A stretch of DNA of 64,000 nt from Ignavibacteriales bacterium (GCA_026390815.1 JAPLFH010000024.1:62001-126000); one strand, 5' to 3'. Positions 52,561 through 62,696 are shown, counted from the stretch's first letter. Notes: a model not told the origin generated them from the sequence alone. Numbers and translations: made by a program.

Positions 52561-53292
52561 ATGAACACAAAACTTTTTTTTATTCGTAAAACAAAAAATC
52601 TTTTTGAAAGATTTAAGCTGCACATTTTTATCAATCCTTTTAGCAACATCTTTTTGCAATTAGTTTATCTTTCAAAACTATCCAAATGGATCAATGACGC
52701 ACCAAAACCATCCTATAATGATTTCTATTGTAAAAAAGTTGATTACGGTAAACGGATGTTGATGCATAAATACATTTTGGAAAAAGAAGAACTTGAAAAT
52801 GATATTGACTATTTGGAATTCGGTGTAGCAAGCGGAGTATCTTTTAAGTGGTGGGTAGAAAATAATAAAAATACTAAATCGAAATTTTATGGCTTTGATA
52901 CTTTTACTGGTTTACCAGAAGATTTTGGCGTGTTCAAAAAAAACGATTATTCCCAGAATGGAAAATTCCCACCGATCAATGATGAACGTGTTGAATTTTG
53001 GAGCGGAATGTTTCAAAAATCTTTACCGAAATTTTTGAACAAGTTTTCTTGGAATCGTAAAGTTGTAATTCATATGGATGCCGACCTGTATTCATCGACT
53101 CTTTATGTGTTAACCTCCGTTGCAAGATATTTAAAGGAGGGAGATATTATTATTTTTGATGAGTTTGGAGTGCCAACACATGAGTTCCGCGCATTTGTAG
53201 ATTTTTTTAGCGCATATCCAATGAAATATGAATTACTTGCTGCTACAAATAATTATTTGCAGATTGCGATAAAAATTATTGAAGTTAAATAA
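52561..53292 (+). CDS. TylF/MtfD-family SAM-dependent methyltransferase-like protein
   Basis: This is a 243-aa class I methyltransferase-like protein. The SAM motif is DYLEFGVASGVSFKWWVE, followed by KFYGFDTFTGLPEDFGVF, a TylF-family hallmark. A metal site is seen in VIHMDADLYSSTLYVLT and IIIFDEFGVPTHEFRAF. Relatives methylate sugars of macrolides or cell-surface glycans; the substrate here is unknown. The start is ATG 52561, immediately after a TTG. It stands alone between unrelated genes. Confidence 0.8.
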   Translation: MNTKLFFIRKTKNLFERFKLHIFINPFSNIFLQLVYLSKLSKWINDAPKPSYNDFYCKKVDYGKRMLMHKYILEKEELENDIDYLEFGVASGVSFKWWVENNKNTKSKFYGFDTFTGLPEDFGVFKKNDYSQNGKFPPINDERVEFWSGMFQKSLPKFLNKFSWNRKVVIHMDADLYSSTLYVLTSVARYLKEGDIIIFDEFGVPTHEFRAFVDFFSAYPMKYELLAATNNYLQIAIKIIEVK

Positions 53293-53341
53293 TTTTTACC
53301 GGGAACCATCTTCCAAAAGAAAGTTAGCCGCCAGAGCAGCT

Positions 53342-55219
53342 TTAATTTTTTCTAACTAAAATCGCCGCCCATTTGGAATTAAGTTTAATTTTAATTTCGG
53401 AAGTATCAGAATTAAATTGCTCTCCATTTAGTACATCATAATACTCTTCTTTTATTGTAACCGGAATGCGAACACTTTTCTTCAACCTGCTATTATTTAT
53501 AACAACAATAACTTTTTGGCTCTCATAATTTCTGGAGAAGACGTAGACTTCATTTTTATTATCAGCCAACACAGTGTGGAAATCGCCAAGTTGCAATACC
53601 GGCAAACTGTTTCGTATTTCAATTAATTTTTTATAATGTTTGAAAATGTCTTTGTTGAATTCAACTTTATCAGGGTTAAACTTTTTTGTTTGATCGGGTA
53701 GAAATATTTCATCTTCATATTTATTGTCTTCCCACACCATTGGTTTGCGGCAGCAGGGATCATTAGCGCCCCACATACCAGCTTCGTCTCCATAATAAAT
53801 CATAGGCGCACCAAGATAAGTCATCTGAAAAATCGCCATCAGCTTTTGAATTTGGATTTCATCTCCATTCGGTTTTCTTGTATTGTATTTTGTATTTTCC
53901 GCTTTCGATTTTTGGAAGAAGTCCGGCCAGTTGCTGTAAGAAGCTAAATCCCGGTTTACAATATGGGAAAGTAATCTGTTTGTATCGTGGCTATCGAATA
54001 AATTCTGCTGAACAAATGAAACTCCTGTAATAAATGATTCGCGCAATTCTTTCAACTTCTTATCAAACTCAGAGGTTTTCAATCTATTATTTTCATCAAT
54101 AAAATATTCGGAAGAAATAAAAGCGAAGTTATAATTCATAACTGCATCAAACTCGTCTCCTTCAAGATATGGTTGGATTGCTTTTATCGAATCTATAACC
54201 TCGGCAGTTAAGTATGCTTCCGGATTTATCGACTTAACAACTTTCCGCCAGTCTTTCCAGAATGCGTGCTTCACACAGAACGCTACATCAAGGCGCCAGC
54301 CATCTATACCTACTAAAGTGTTTCCATTGCCAGCCGGATCCATCCATCTTTTTGTTGCAGCAAAAATATATTCTCTGGGACCCTTTACAATTCCGTTTTC
54401 ATCTTCTCTTAATTCTGGAAGATCTTTTACTCCAAACCAGCCTTCATAATCAAATTTTTCTCCTTTGGCTGGATTATTCCAGGACTTGATTGTGAACCAA
54501 TCCTTGAATCGTGACTTTTGTTGATTCTTCAAAACATCCTTAAATGCAAAAGAGTTAATCCCCATATGATTAAAAACGCCATCGAATATTATTCTCATTC
54601 CTCTTTTATGAATTTCTTCAATTAACTTTAAAACAAGTTTATCTGCCTGGGTCCAATTCCACGTTGATGGATCGTCGGGGATTTCTGAAGCAATTAACTT
54701 TCTATCACCATCCGGATCTGGACCAAAATTTGGATCGACGTGGTGATAAGTTGCGCCATCATATTTATGAAGAGAGGGAGCTTCAAAAACAGGATTGAGA
54801 TAAATGGCGTTTACACCAAGCTCCTGTAGATAATCAAGTTTGTCTATTATTCCTTTAATATCTCCGCCGTATCGTCTTCGCTGGATGTTGTACCAAACAT
54901 TCTTTCCGTTTTGCTTTTCCCAGGGTTGAAGCTCATACCAATCCGATGTCCACGGGCTGATTTGCCATGGTGAAGTTGTATCGTGAGGCCAGCATCCGCG
55001 AATGTTTTCAAATATTGGATCATTTGATGGATCACCATTCCTAAATCTTTCCGGAAAGATTTGATACCAGACTGCTTTCTTTGCCCACAGCGGAACAAAT
55101 TCTTCTGTGTTTTTTAATTGATCAGGATTCATTTGAACATCCTTTGTAAATTGAGACAAAAGATTTGATGAAAGAAAAATTAATATTATTAAATAGGATA
55201 GAAATATTTGATAAATCAT
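53342..55219 (-). CDS. Secreted GH13 alpha-amylase-family glycosidase (neopullulanase/maltogenic type)
   Basis: This 625-aa exported glycoside hydrolase is probably active on alpha-glucans. The signal peptide spans about 1-22. Conserved region I is DGVFNHMG (213-220). The nucleophile is D311 in GIDGWRLDVAF, the acid/base E340 in YLTAEVIDS, and D412 follows H411 in FDSHDTNRLL. The N-terminal AVWYQIFPERFRNGDPSNDP start lacks the extra N domain of cytoplasmic cyclomaltodextrinases. Early motif YGGDIKGIIDKLDYLQELGV is typical of GH13. The C-terminal beta-domain is about 540-625. Stand-alone gene. Confidence 0.93.
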   Translation of the reverse strand: MIYQIFLSYLIILIFLSSNLLSQFTKDVQMNPDQLKNTEEFVPLWAKKAVWYQIFPERFRNGDPSNDPIFENIRGCWPHDTTSPWQISPWTSDWYELQPWEKQNGKNVWYNIQRRRYGGDIKGIIDKLDYLQELGVNAIYLNPVFEAPSLHKYDGATYHHVDPNFGPDPDGDRKLIASEIPDDPSTWNWTQADKLVLKLIEEIHKRGMRIIFDGVFNHMGINSFAFKDVLKNQQKSRFKDWFTIKSWNNPAKGEKFDYEGWFGVKDLPELREDENGIVKGPREYIFAATKRWMDPAGNGNTLVGIDGWRLDVAFCVKHAFWKDWRKVVKSINPEAYLTAEVIDSIKAIQPYLEGDEFDAVMNYNFAFISSEYFIDENNRLKTSEFDKKLKELRESFITGVSFVQQNLFDSHDTNRLLSHIVNRDLASYSNWPDFFQKSKAENTKYNTRKPNGDEIQIQKLMAIFQMTYLGAPMIYYGDEAGMWGANDPCCRKPMVWEDNKYEDEIFLPDQTKKFNPDKVEFNKDIFKHYKKLIEIRNSLPVLQLGDFHTVLADNKNEVYVFSRNYESQKVIVVINNSRLKKSVRIPVTIKEEYYDVLNGEQFNSDTSEIKIKLNSKWAAILVRKN

Positions 55220-55319
55220 ATTATTATTTGTTTTCTGAAAATATAATTATAATGATTCTAAGATGGTAGGATTTGTTTGGTGATTTGGATGAAGATAAAT
55301 TTAAAATAAGAAAATGATG

Positions 55320-55350
55320 GAATGGTGAATATAGATTTCATTCACCATTC
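55320..55350 (-). terminator. Hairpin downstream of the FmdB-type gene
   Basis: GAATGGTGAAT (55320-55330) and ATTCACCATTC (55340-55350) form a perfect 11-bp stem with a 9-base loop. On the minus strand it is followed by CATCATTTTCTTATTTT, a loose U-rich tail. It probably ends the fmdB transcript upstream of the amylase gene. Confidence 0.6.
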
Positions 55351-55366
55351 AGCAAAAGGTTACCAG

Positions 55367-55612
55367 CTAATTCAACCCGCACATTCCAGTAGAACAACCG
55401 CCGGATGGTAAACCACAATTTCCGCTTGCACAGCTATCATTATAGGAAGATCCTGAAGATTCATTCATTGATGCGCTGAAAGTAGATAAAAGTTTTTTTG
55501 CATTGGCTGAGCTGCATTTTGGACAAGATACTTCCGATAAATTAGCACTGGATTTATGGAGTACTTCGTATTTTGTATTGCAGTCATTACATTTATATTC
55601 GAAAATAGGCAT
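55367..55612 (-). CDS. FmdB-type zinc-ribbon protein
   Basis: This 81-aa protein starts with MPIFEYKCNDCNTKYEVLHK and has four cysteines (CNDC and CPKC) forming a single zinc ribbon. The C-terminus is low-complexity Ser/Gly/Cys-rich (SSGSSYNDSCASGNCG region), also family-typical. The start at 55612 is set by GGAG 6-8 nt upstream, not the ATG at 55624. FmdB was named as a putative regulator; the true function is not known. Confidence 0.88.
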   Translation of the reverse strand: MPIFEYKCNDCNTKYEVLHKSSANLSEVSCPKCSSANAKKLLSTFSASMNESSGSSYNDSCASGNCGLPSGGCSTGMCGLN

Positions 55613-55764
55613 ACAATTCTCCAATTTTTTTAATTTATATTGTTATGTGATGAATCGTTTTGCGAATGGTTTCAGCAAAACAAGAAAAATATAATCGGCA
55701 ATTCCAAAAGTTTTAAATGACAACTATTGTAGAGTAAATCAATTTATGATTGAAATATTGTTAA

Positions 55765-55998
55765 CTATTCTTTCAGACCAAGAAAAGAAATCAGCCGGTT
55801 ATGAGCTTCGTCCGGAAGATTAACATTATATTTTTTATAAAAGTCGATTGTCGTTTCAACACTTTTGAAATAACTCTGGCAGGCAGAACAGCTATCAAGA
55901 TGGTTTTTAATTGCAACGCATCTTGGAGAATTTAGCTGTTCGCCGAGATTATCACAAATGTGACTCATCACTTCTTTACAAGTTATATTATTTTCCAT
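55765..55998 (-). CDS. Anti-sigma factor (zf-HC2-type, short)
   Basis: This 77-aa protein has a putative zinc site: CKEVMSHICDNLGEQL, then IKNHLDSCSACQSYFKS (H-x3-C-x2-C). There is no membrane segment, so it is a soluble anti-sigma. It overlaps the upstream ECF sigma gene by 11 bases, implying a co-regulated pair. The stress it senses is unknown; soluble zinc anti-sigmas often sense redox change (inference). Confidence 0.82.
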   Translation of the reverse strand: MENNITCKEVMSHICDNLGEQLNSPRCVAIKNHLDSCSACQSYFKSVETTIDFYKKYNVNLPDEAHNRLISFLGLKE

Positions 55999-56554
55999 AT
56001 TGCATTGTTTTGTTTAGTTCGTTTCTTAAAAAGGCTCTTGCTCTGTGTAACCGAGATTTTACAGCAGGCACAGAAAGCCCCACAATTTTACCAGTTTCCT
56101 CAGTGGATAATCCCTCAACATCCCTAAGCATAAAAACAATTCTATAATCAGCGGGCAATTTTTCAATCGCACCATCCAGTAAATTTTTTAGCTCGTTGTT
56201 ATCAGTAATTCGTTCTGGAGAAATATTCCAATCTGTAATACTGCTTTCATCAATTAAAGCGTCATCGTCATCAAACGATGCAAACATTTCTCTTTTACTT
56301 GCTCTCGCAAGCATCAGGCAGTGGTTGGAAACTATTGTGTAAAGCCAGGTTGATAACTTCGATTTACCATCAAATTGATTAAGATTTTTTACCATACTCA
56401 GAAATGTTTCCTGCATGGTATGTTCGGCTTTATCTTTATTCCTGCAAATCTTAAAAGCAAAGTTGAATATCGTCTGCTCGTAATTTTTTACAAGTTCTGT
56501 CAGCGCTTTTCTATCGCCGTTCTTTGCCTGATTTATTAATTCACTTTCTTCCAT
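55988..56554 (-). CDS. ECF-type RNA polymerase sigma factor
   Basis: This is a 188-aa sigma-70 family protein. Region 2 is visible in YEQTIFNFAFKICRNKDKAE, HTMQETFLSMVKNLNQFDG and STWLYTIVSNHCLMLARASK. Region 4 is visible in LPADYRIVFMLRDVEGLSTE and VGLSVPAVKSRLHRARAFLR. It is distinct from the factor at 15611: its anti-sigma partner is soluble and there are no adjacent DUF4252 genes. The first four codons of its anti-sigma gene overlap its 3' end. Confidence 0.93.
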   Translation of the reverse strand: MEESELINQAKNGDRKALTELVKNYEQTIFNFAFKICRNKDKAEHTMQETFLSMVKNLNQFDGKSKLSTWLYTIVSNHCLMLARASKREMFASFDDDDALIDESSITDWNISPERITDNNELKNLLDGAIEKLPADYRIVFMLRDVEGLSTEETGKIVGLSVPAVKSRLHRARAFLRNELNKTMQYGK

Positions 56555-56643
56555 TTTATGTGATGCTCTTTCTTTATTAAAGATTCGTCCTTTATTTTAT
56601 GTCTAAGGGTTTTACTTGGTGGTACAATACCGACATTTATTTT

Positions 56644-57258
56644 TTATTTAATTTCCAGGCTTTTCCATAAATACCAACTTGCCACCGAACTAAAAGGACT
56701 CCAATTGTTTTCTTTAGAAATTTTTATGATCCTCTTTTCATCGGGCAATTTCTTTAGATTGTAAATTAACATAATTGCACGCTTTAATCCAAGATCACCA
56801 GTGGGTAAAACATCTGATCTTCCTAAAGTAAAAATAAGAAACATGTGTACTGTCCAGGTTCCAATCCCTTTTACTTTTATTAGCTCGTTTGTAATCTCTT
56901 CATTTGATTTGATCTGTATTTTTCTAAAACTTATTTCTTTACTAATAATTTTTTCAGACAGATCTTTTACAAACTTTACCTTAGAATTTGATAAACCAAG
57001 AGCACGAATATCAGTATGTTCGGCATCTAAAATTTTCTTTGGTTTAGGATCCTGGTTAAAGTAATCCATAAATCGCCTGTAAATTGAGTCCGCCGCTTTA
57101 AGTGATAATTGTTGTTGAATGATTGAACCCAACAAAGAAATGTAATAATCATTATGCGGCTGCAAATTGCATTTACCAATCTTTTTTATTAAAGTTGAGA
57201 GGCGTTTATCGTTCCTTGAAAGATGAACAATTCCTTTTTCAATTTCTTGCTTTGTCAT
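56644..57258 (-). CDS. DNA-3-methyladenine glycosylase, AlkA/HhH-GPD type
   Basis: This 204-aa base-excision enzyme removes alkylated bases. The HhH-GPD core is evident: LGSIIQQQLSLKAADSIYRR, the helix-hairpin-helix LIKVKGIGTWTVHMFLIF, and the catalytic Asp in LPTGDLGLKRAIMLIY. The end SPFSSVASWYLWKSLE is AlkA-typical. It lacks the N-terminal AlkA domain, like the short archaeal and Bacillus forms. It diverges from the cNMP-GAF-kinase gene, 36 bases away. Confidence 0.9.
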   Translation of the reverse strand: MTKQEIEKGIVHLSRNDKRLSTLIKKIGKCNLQPHNDYYISLLGSIIQQQLSLKAADSIYRRFMDYFNQDPKPKKILDAEHTDIRALGLSNSKVKFVKDLSEKIISKEISFRKIQIKSNEEITNELIKVKGIGTWTVHMFLIFTLGRSDVLPTGDLGLKRAIMLIYNLKKLPDEKRIIKISKENNWSPFSSVASWYLWKSLEIK

Positions 57259-57294
57259 AGTAAAAATCGCGTATTAAAAATCAATTAAAAATTT

Positions 57295-59109
57295 ATGCTC
57301 GCACAAACACTAAAAAATATAAAAGAAAATAAGTTATTCAAAAATATAAAAGAAGAAGAATTTAATCTTCATTTAAGTCCGGATAATTTGCTTTATAAGT
57401 TACGAGGTGATGTAATTTATAGAGAGGGCGATGTTGCGGAAAACATTTTCCTTATTATTAATGGTGAGGCAAGGATAGTTAAAGAGCGGCTACTTGGAAT
57501 GGCGAAAAGGGTTATTAGAAGTGAAAACGATTTTTTAGGCGAGGAAGATTTTTTGGAAAATATGCCGCGTAGCTCCACCGCATTTGCACTTAAAGATTGC
57601 AAACTTGTTGTTCTTGAAAGAGCCGAGATTGATTTTTTGATTAGCGATAACGAAAAAATTCTTGAAAACCTTAAAAGAGAGTCAGATGAAATTATTGATT
57701 TAGTAAAACCGGCTTCATCAAATGAATTAAAAGAAGCAGAATTAAAACAAAAAGAACTTGAAAAGGATATTAACGGTACTGATTTTATAAAGGAAAAAGA
57801 TTTTGATTTTAATAAAATGGAAGCGCCGGTAATTGAAAACGAGGGAAGCGTTGAGCAAAAACCGGTACACATTGAATTGGGAACTAATGCTGAAGCTATT
57901 TCTAAGGAAGAAGCTGAACCGGTTGACAAGATAGAATCAAAACAGCTTTCGGACGAACAACTGCATTTAATTATTCGCGCAGCACAATCGGTAAATAGTA
58001 ACATAAAACTTGAGGATGTTCTTAAGTCCATTTTAGACTCCGCGCAGCGCCTAACACATGCAGAAAGAGGAACTCTTTATTTGGTTGATAGAGCGAAGGA
58101 AGAAATATGGTCGAAGGTTTTGGATGGTGATAATATTACCGAAGTTAGATTAAGAATTGGAGAGGGAATTGCCGGATGGGTTGCACAAAATAAAGAAGTA
58201 GTTAACATTGGTGATGTTAAGAACGATGCAAGGTTTAACCAGGATTATGATAAAACAAGCGGCTTTCAAACTAGAAATATGTTGTGCTTTCCTATCAAAA
58301 ATAAATCTGATGAAGTTGTTGGAGTTCTTCAATTATTAAACTGCAAGTATGGCGAATTTACAAAATTTGATGAACGGTATTTAGAAATGCTTTCTGTTCA
58401 CGCCGCGCTTGCATTGGAAAATGCTGAACTTGTTGAAAAACTTTTACAGACAGAAAGAATAAGCTCGCTTGGTAAAATGGCTAACTTTCTTATCCAGGAT
58501 ATTAAGAAACCGATTCTTGTTAGCAAACGATATGCTGAGCATATGAAATCAAAAAATCCTCCGCCTGAGTATAGCCAGGTTTTAGATATGATGTTGGAAC
58601 AGTTGAATCATGTAGCCGATCTTGTCCAAACAACTTCAAGTTACTCTGAAGGAAATTCAATTGTTCAATCAATAACTTACAAATTAAATGAAACATTAAA
58701 TGAAATTCTTGCAAAGCAGGAATCTATTGTACGGATTAGGAACTGCGCGATTGTTAAAAGTTTTGATAATGATACTACTGTAAAAATAGACAAGAAAGAA
58801 TTTTCAATTGCATGTATGCACATCATCAGAAATGCCTGCGATGCAATGCCGGATGGAGGAAAAATTCTTGTTACAACAAAAATAGTAAAGAGCTACGTTG
58901 AAATTTCCTTTAAAGATAATGGCTTGGGAATTCCGGACAGCATTAAAGAAAAAATATTCGATCCATTTATGTCTCATGGAAAGAAAGAGGGAACCGGGCT
59001 CGGCTTATCAATTACCCGCAGCATTATTGAAAACCACAACGGCAAGATTGATGTTGAAAGCGATCTTGGCGAAGGAGCAACTTTTATTATTACACTTCCA
59101 ACATTTTAG
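57295..59109 (+). CDS. cNMP-binding / GAF / histidine-kinase-like protein with Gln at the phospho-acceptor site
   Basis: This 604-aa cytoplasmic signalling protein has a cyclic-nucleotide-binding domain at about 10-130 (GDVIYREGDVAENIFLIING). An acidic linker spans 140-220. A GAF domain spans about 235-375 (ERGTLYLVDRAKEEIWSKVL, GEGIAGWVAQNKEVVNIGDV). The dimerisation segment follows: SSLGKMANFLIQDIKKPI. The alignment expects His where Q401 lies. The ATPase is complete: N513 in NACDAM, DNGLGIP (541-547), GTGLGLSI. Without His it may signal by other means or be a pseudokinase. No response regulator is adjacent. miaA follows by 64 bases. Confidence 0.88.
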   Translation: MLAQTLKNIKENKLFKNIKEEEFNLHLSPDNLLYKLRGDVIYREGDVAENIFLIINGEARIVKERLLGMAKRVIRSENDFLGEEDFLENMPRSSTAFALKDCKLVVLERAEIDFLISDNEKILENLKRESDEIIDLVKPASSNELKEAELKQKELEKDINGTDFIKEKDFDFNKMEAPVIENEGSVEQKPVHIELGTNAEAISKEEAEPVDKIESKQLSDEQLHLIIRAAQSVNSNIKLEDVLKSILDSAQRLTHAERGTLYLVDRAKEEIWSKVLDGDNITEVRLRIGEGIAGWVAQNKEVVNIGDVKNDARFNQDYDKTSGFQTRNMLCFPIKNKSDEVVGVLQLLNCKYGEFTKFDERYLEMLSVHAALALENAELVEKLLQTERISSLGKMANFLIQDIKKPILVSKRYAEHMKSKNPPPEYSQVLDMMLEQLNHVADLVQTTSSYSEGNSIVQSITYKLNETLNEILAKQESIVRIRNCAIVKSFDNDTTVKIDKKEFSIACMHIIRNACDAMPDGGKILVTTKIVKSYVEISFKDNGLGIPDSIKEKIFDPFMSHGKKEGTGLGLSITRSIIENHNGKIDVESDLGEGATFIITLPTF

Positions 59110-59173
59110 TAAATATGGTTGCTGATTAAGTGAAACAAATTCATTTTTCATTCAACCATTAATTTTTATTGTT

Positions 59174-60088
59174 ATGCAAAAGTATAACCTGATCACTATC
59201 CTTGGTGCAACTGCTGTGGGTAAAACCTTTCTTGCCTCGCAGCTTGCCAAAGTATTTAATGGGGAAATTATATCTGCGGATTCCCGCCAGGTTTATAGAG
59301 GAATGGATATAGGCACTGGAAAAGATTTGCAGGATTATGTGGTTGATGATTTTCATGTTCCATTTCATTTAATTGATGTTGCTGAACCAACAGAAGAGTA
59401 TAATCTTTTTCAATTCGTAAAGGATTTTACTGCTGCATTTCAAATAATAAAATCGCACAACAAAATTCCATTTCTTGTTGGAGGCACCGGTCTTTATCTT
59501 GACGCTGTTCTTAAAAATTATTTGCTAAAAGAATCGTTACCAGATAAAGATTACCAGGATTATCTTCGTACTTATTCTCTGGAAGAGCTTCAGAATAAAT
59601 TATTGAAACTTAATCCGGCACTACATAATACCACAGATTTGTTAGACAAAGAAAGAGTAATAAGGGCAATTGAAATTGCAGTAAATGCAAGCAAGGAAAT
59701 TGAAAAGCCGGAAATAAATTCGATTGTTATTGGTGTTAGGTTAGAGCGCACTGCTGTTAAGGAAAGAATTACAACCAGGCTTAAGATCCGCCTTGACTCC
59801 GGTATGATTGAAGAAGTTGCCCGCCTTGTTGAAAACGGATTGAGTTATGATAAATTAAGTTTCTTTGGTTTGGAGTATAGATATATTGGATTGTACCTGC
59901 AAGGCAAGTTGAGTTTTAATGACATGTTCCAAAAATTAAATAGTTCGATTCAAAGTTTTTCAAAAAGGCAAGGAACCTGGTTTAGAAAAATAGAGAGGGA
60001 AGGAATTTTTATTAATTGGATTGATGGTGCCGATTTTGAAAAAGCAGCCAGGATTATCAAAGAAAAATATTTTTTGGAATTTTTTTAA
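59174..60088 (+). CDS. miaA: tRNA dimethylallyltransferase
   Basis: This 304-aa enzyme adds dimethylallyl to A37 of tRNAs reading UNN codons. The P-loop is ILGATAVGKTFLASQLA, followed by GEIISADSRQVYRGMDIGTG. Other signatures are PFLVGGTGLYLDAVLKNYL, DKERVIRAIEIA and the late SKRQGTWFRKI segment (S-x-RQ-x-TWF-R). Length and motifs are normal. A weak ribosome-binding site precedes the ATG. It has no obvious operon partner; the frameshifted glycosyltransferase follows. Confidence 0.95.
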   Translation: MQKYNLITILGATAVGKTFLASQLAKVFNGEIISADSRQVYRGMDIGTGKDLQDYVVDDFHVPFHLIDVAEPTEEYNLFQFVKDFTAAFQIIKSHNKIPFLVGGTGLYLDAVLKNYLLKESLPDKDYQDYLRTYSLEELQNKLLKLNPALHNTTDLLDKERVIRAIEIAVNASKEIEKPEINSIVIGVRLERTAVKERITTRLKIRLDSGMIEEVARLVENGLSYDKLSFFGLEYRYIGLYLQGKLSFNDMFQKLNSSIQSFSKRQGTWFRKIEREGIFINWIDGADFEKAARIIKEKYFLEFF

Positions 60089-60160
60089 TTCACGCCAGTG
60101 CATTAACAGAATCATTCATCAACATATCAAACCACGCATTAAATTATCAACAATTAAACA

Positions 60161-61515
60161 ATGCAGCAATTAAACAATAGCAATCTAAAAACAAATTTAC
60201 CGTCAGAAGTAGAGCGGTACTTAAATAAATACTCACTCACAACCTGGCAAATGGAAGGCTGTGCGCTTGATAATATTAATTGCATTGTTGTAATTCCTGC
60301 AATTGCAGAATACGAAAACATTCGTACGCTTATTTCTTCACTTGCTGAAAATGAAAATTTTTTTTTGAAGAAACATTAATTCTTTTTGTCATAAATAATC
60401 TTCAATCTTCTTCTGAAGAAGTTAAAAGTGATAATTGGAAATCGATTCAGCTTCTTAAAGAGGTTCTGCTTGGTAAAGCAAAGGATGAGTTAGAAAAAAA
60501 AGTATTTGCAGCTAAACTAAAAATTGGTTTTATAGATGCTTCTTCAAAAGGAAAGGAACTTCCGGAAAAGGATGGCGGAGTTGGGCTTGCAAGAAAGATT
60601 GGGTTGGATTTATCTCTTAAAGTATTTAATTACAATTCTTCCAGAAAAAAAATTCTTGTTTGTCTTGATGCAGATTGCACTGTTGATAAAAATTATCTTA
60701 CTGAAATTCATCAGTCATTCAAACAAAAAAATATTTCAACCGCATATGTAAACTTTAATCATCCATTAAAAGGGAACGCAGAAGATAACCTTGCAATTAT
60801 CTGTTATGAAATTTTTCTCCGGTATTATGTTCTTGGTTTGCAACTTGCAAACTCGCATTTTGCTTTCCATACTGTTGGTTCAACCATGGTTTGTGATTAT
60901 TTAAGCTACATAAAAGTTGAGGGAATGAACAAGCAAAAAGCCGCAGAAGATTTTTATTTTATGGAAAAACTTGCAAAGAATTATAAAATAGAAAAGATAG
61001 AAACTACAAATATTTATCCTTCAGCAAGACCATCGTGGCGGGTTCCATTTGGAACCGGGCAGCGGATTAGCCGGTTTCTATCTAACGCGCAGAATGAATA
61101 CTTGCTTTACTCGCCGGAAGCATTCATCATCTTAAAAAAATGGTTAGAGATTTTTAATAACTCATCAATCAAATCATCAATGGAATATTTGGAAGAAGCC
61201 CGGGATATTCATCAATCACTTTATGATTTTTTAATTGAACAGAAGTTCGACTCAAATTGGGAAAAAATCAGGAATAATTATAAAAATTCAGAGACACTTC
61301 AAAAGCAAAAAATTTTTTGGTTTGATGGATTCAAAACCTTGAAGTTAATTCACTATCTGCGGGACGCAGCCTTTCCATTAGTTCCAATGTTTACAGCAAT
61401 TGATGAGTTGTTGAAATTATATGATTCTTCCAAGGTTATCGGCTGGGGTGATTCCAAGATTCCACCGATTGATATTCAAAAAAAATATTTGGAAGCATTA
61501 AGGATTGTGGCTTAA
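60161..61515 (+). pseudogene. Glycosyltransferase-like gene with a frameshift at a 9-T run
   Basis: Two frames join into one protein of about 450 aa. The first (60161-60379) has MEGCALDNINCIVVIPAIAE and stops soon after a run of nine T at 60358-60366. The next frame is open from that run and continues FFEETLILFVINN, then KKILVCLDADCTVDKNYLTE (DxD-like) to the stop at 61515. Ten T would restore one frame. The fold resembles GT-A/GT2 glycosyltransferases (PAIAE start, DADCTV core, AAEDFYFMEKLAKNYK-like). Either a real one-base loss, a homopolymer sequencing error, or polymerase slippage explains it. Confidence 0.75.
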
Positions 61516-61616
61516 AAAACAATCGCCAAATTTTTCCATAACCAGAGCCTTAGCTTATTACTTAGTTTTTCTTTTTTCACTTTGCTATATTTACACTCCA
61601 ATTTATAAGGATATTA

Positions 61617-62696
61617 ATGGCGCTAATAGACAAATTAAGATTGATAAAAGAAAGGTACGACAGAGTTATTAATCAACTTGAAGACCCGAACAATTTAAGT
61701 AACCAGGAAAAGCTAATCTCTTTAAGTAGAGAAAGAAGCGAACTTCTTACCATAGTTGATGCATATAATAAATACAATGAAGTTCTCAAAAACATCGATG
61801 GCAATAAAGAAATAATTGAAAGCGAAACCGACAAAGAACTTGTGGATTTTGCCGATGCCGAACTGACGGAATTAAAAAAAAGGAAAGAAGAACTTGAAGA
61901 TGAAATTAAAGTAATCTTAATTCCGAAAGATCCAAACGATAATAAAGATGTGATTGTAGAAATCCGTGCGGGGACAGGCGGGGATGAAGCTGGATTGTTT
62001 GCTGCCGATTTGTACAGAATGTACTCCCGATTTTCTGAAATGAAAGGATGGAAGAAAGAAGTAATTGATATTAATGAATCGGGTTTAGGCGGATTAAAAG
62101 AAGTTGTTTTCTCTTTAAATGGGCAGGGAGTTTACGGCGATTTGAAATTTGAAAATGGTGTTCATCGCGTGCAGAGAGTACCTTTGACAGAAACACAGGG
62201 TAGAGTTCACACTTCTGCGGCTTCTGTTGTAGTTATGCCGGAGGTTGAAGAAGTTCAGATAGATATCGATATGAACGAATTACGAATTGATGTTTACAGA
62301 AGCGGTGGCGCTGGTGGACAGAATGTAAATAAAGTTGAAACTGCAATTAGAATAACTCACATTCCAACCGGAATAGTTGTTCAATGCCAGGATGAAAGAT
62401 CGCAGTTAAAAAACAGGCAGAAGGCGATGAAGGTTTTACGAGCACGACTTTATGATGCAAAGCAAAAAGAAAGAACAGATGAAATTGCCGCTACCAGAAA
62501 ATCAATTGTAAGAAGCGGCGACAGAAGTGATAAAATTAGAACGTACAACTTTCCGCAAAACAGAGTTACAGATCACCGGATTGGTTTAACTCTTTATAAC
62601 CTTTCCAACATCATGGAAGGTGATGTAAAGGATTTAATCGAAGCGCTAAAAATGGCTGATAGAGCAGAGAAGCTAAACAGCAGTGTCGAAGCATAA
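61617..62696 (+). CDS. prfA: Peptide chain release factor 1
   Basis: This 359-aa release factor recognises UAA and UAG and triggers peptide hydrolysis. The GGQ motif is at 233-235 ([16 protein letters not shown]), and the codon-recognition loop has PLT at 189-191 in [18 protein letters not shown] (PxT type, so RF1 rather than RF2 with SPF). The N-terminal helical domain and the C-terminal [20 protein letters not shown] segment are standard. AAGGA precedes the ATG at 61617. Confidence 0.96.
   Translation: MALIDKLRLIKERYDRVINQLEDPNNLSNQEKLISLSRERSELLTIVDAYNKYNEVLKNIDGNKEIIESETDKELVDFADAELTELKKRKEELEDEIKVILIPKDPNDNKDVIVEIRAGTGGDEAGLFAADLYRMYSRFSEMKGWKKEVIDINESGLGGLKEVVFSLNGQGVYGDLKFENGVHRVQRVPLTETQGRVHTSAASVVVMPEVEEVQIDIDMNELRIDVYRSGGAGGQNVNKVETAIRITHIPTGIVVQCQDERSQLKNRQKAMKVLRARLYDAKQKERTDEIAATRKSIVRSGDRSDKIRTYNFPQNRVTDHRIGLTLYNLSNIMEGDVKDLIEALKMADRAEKLNSSVEA

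Noticed and set aside
57417-58031. 204-codon minus-strand frame opposite the cNMP-GAF-kinase gene
   Set aside because: Ser-rich antisense shadow of a well-supported gene.
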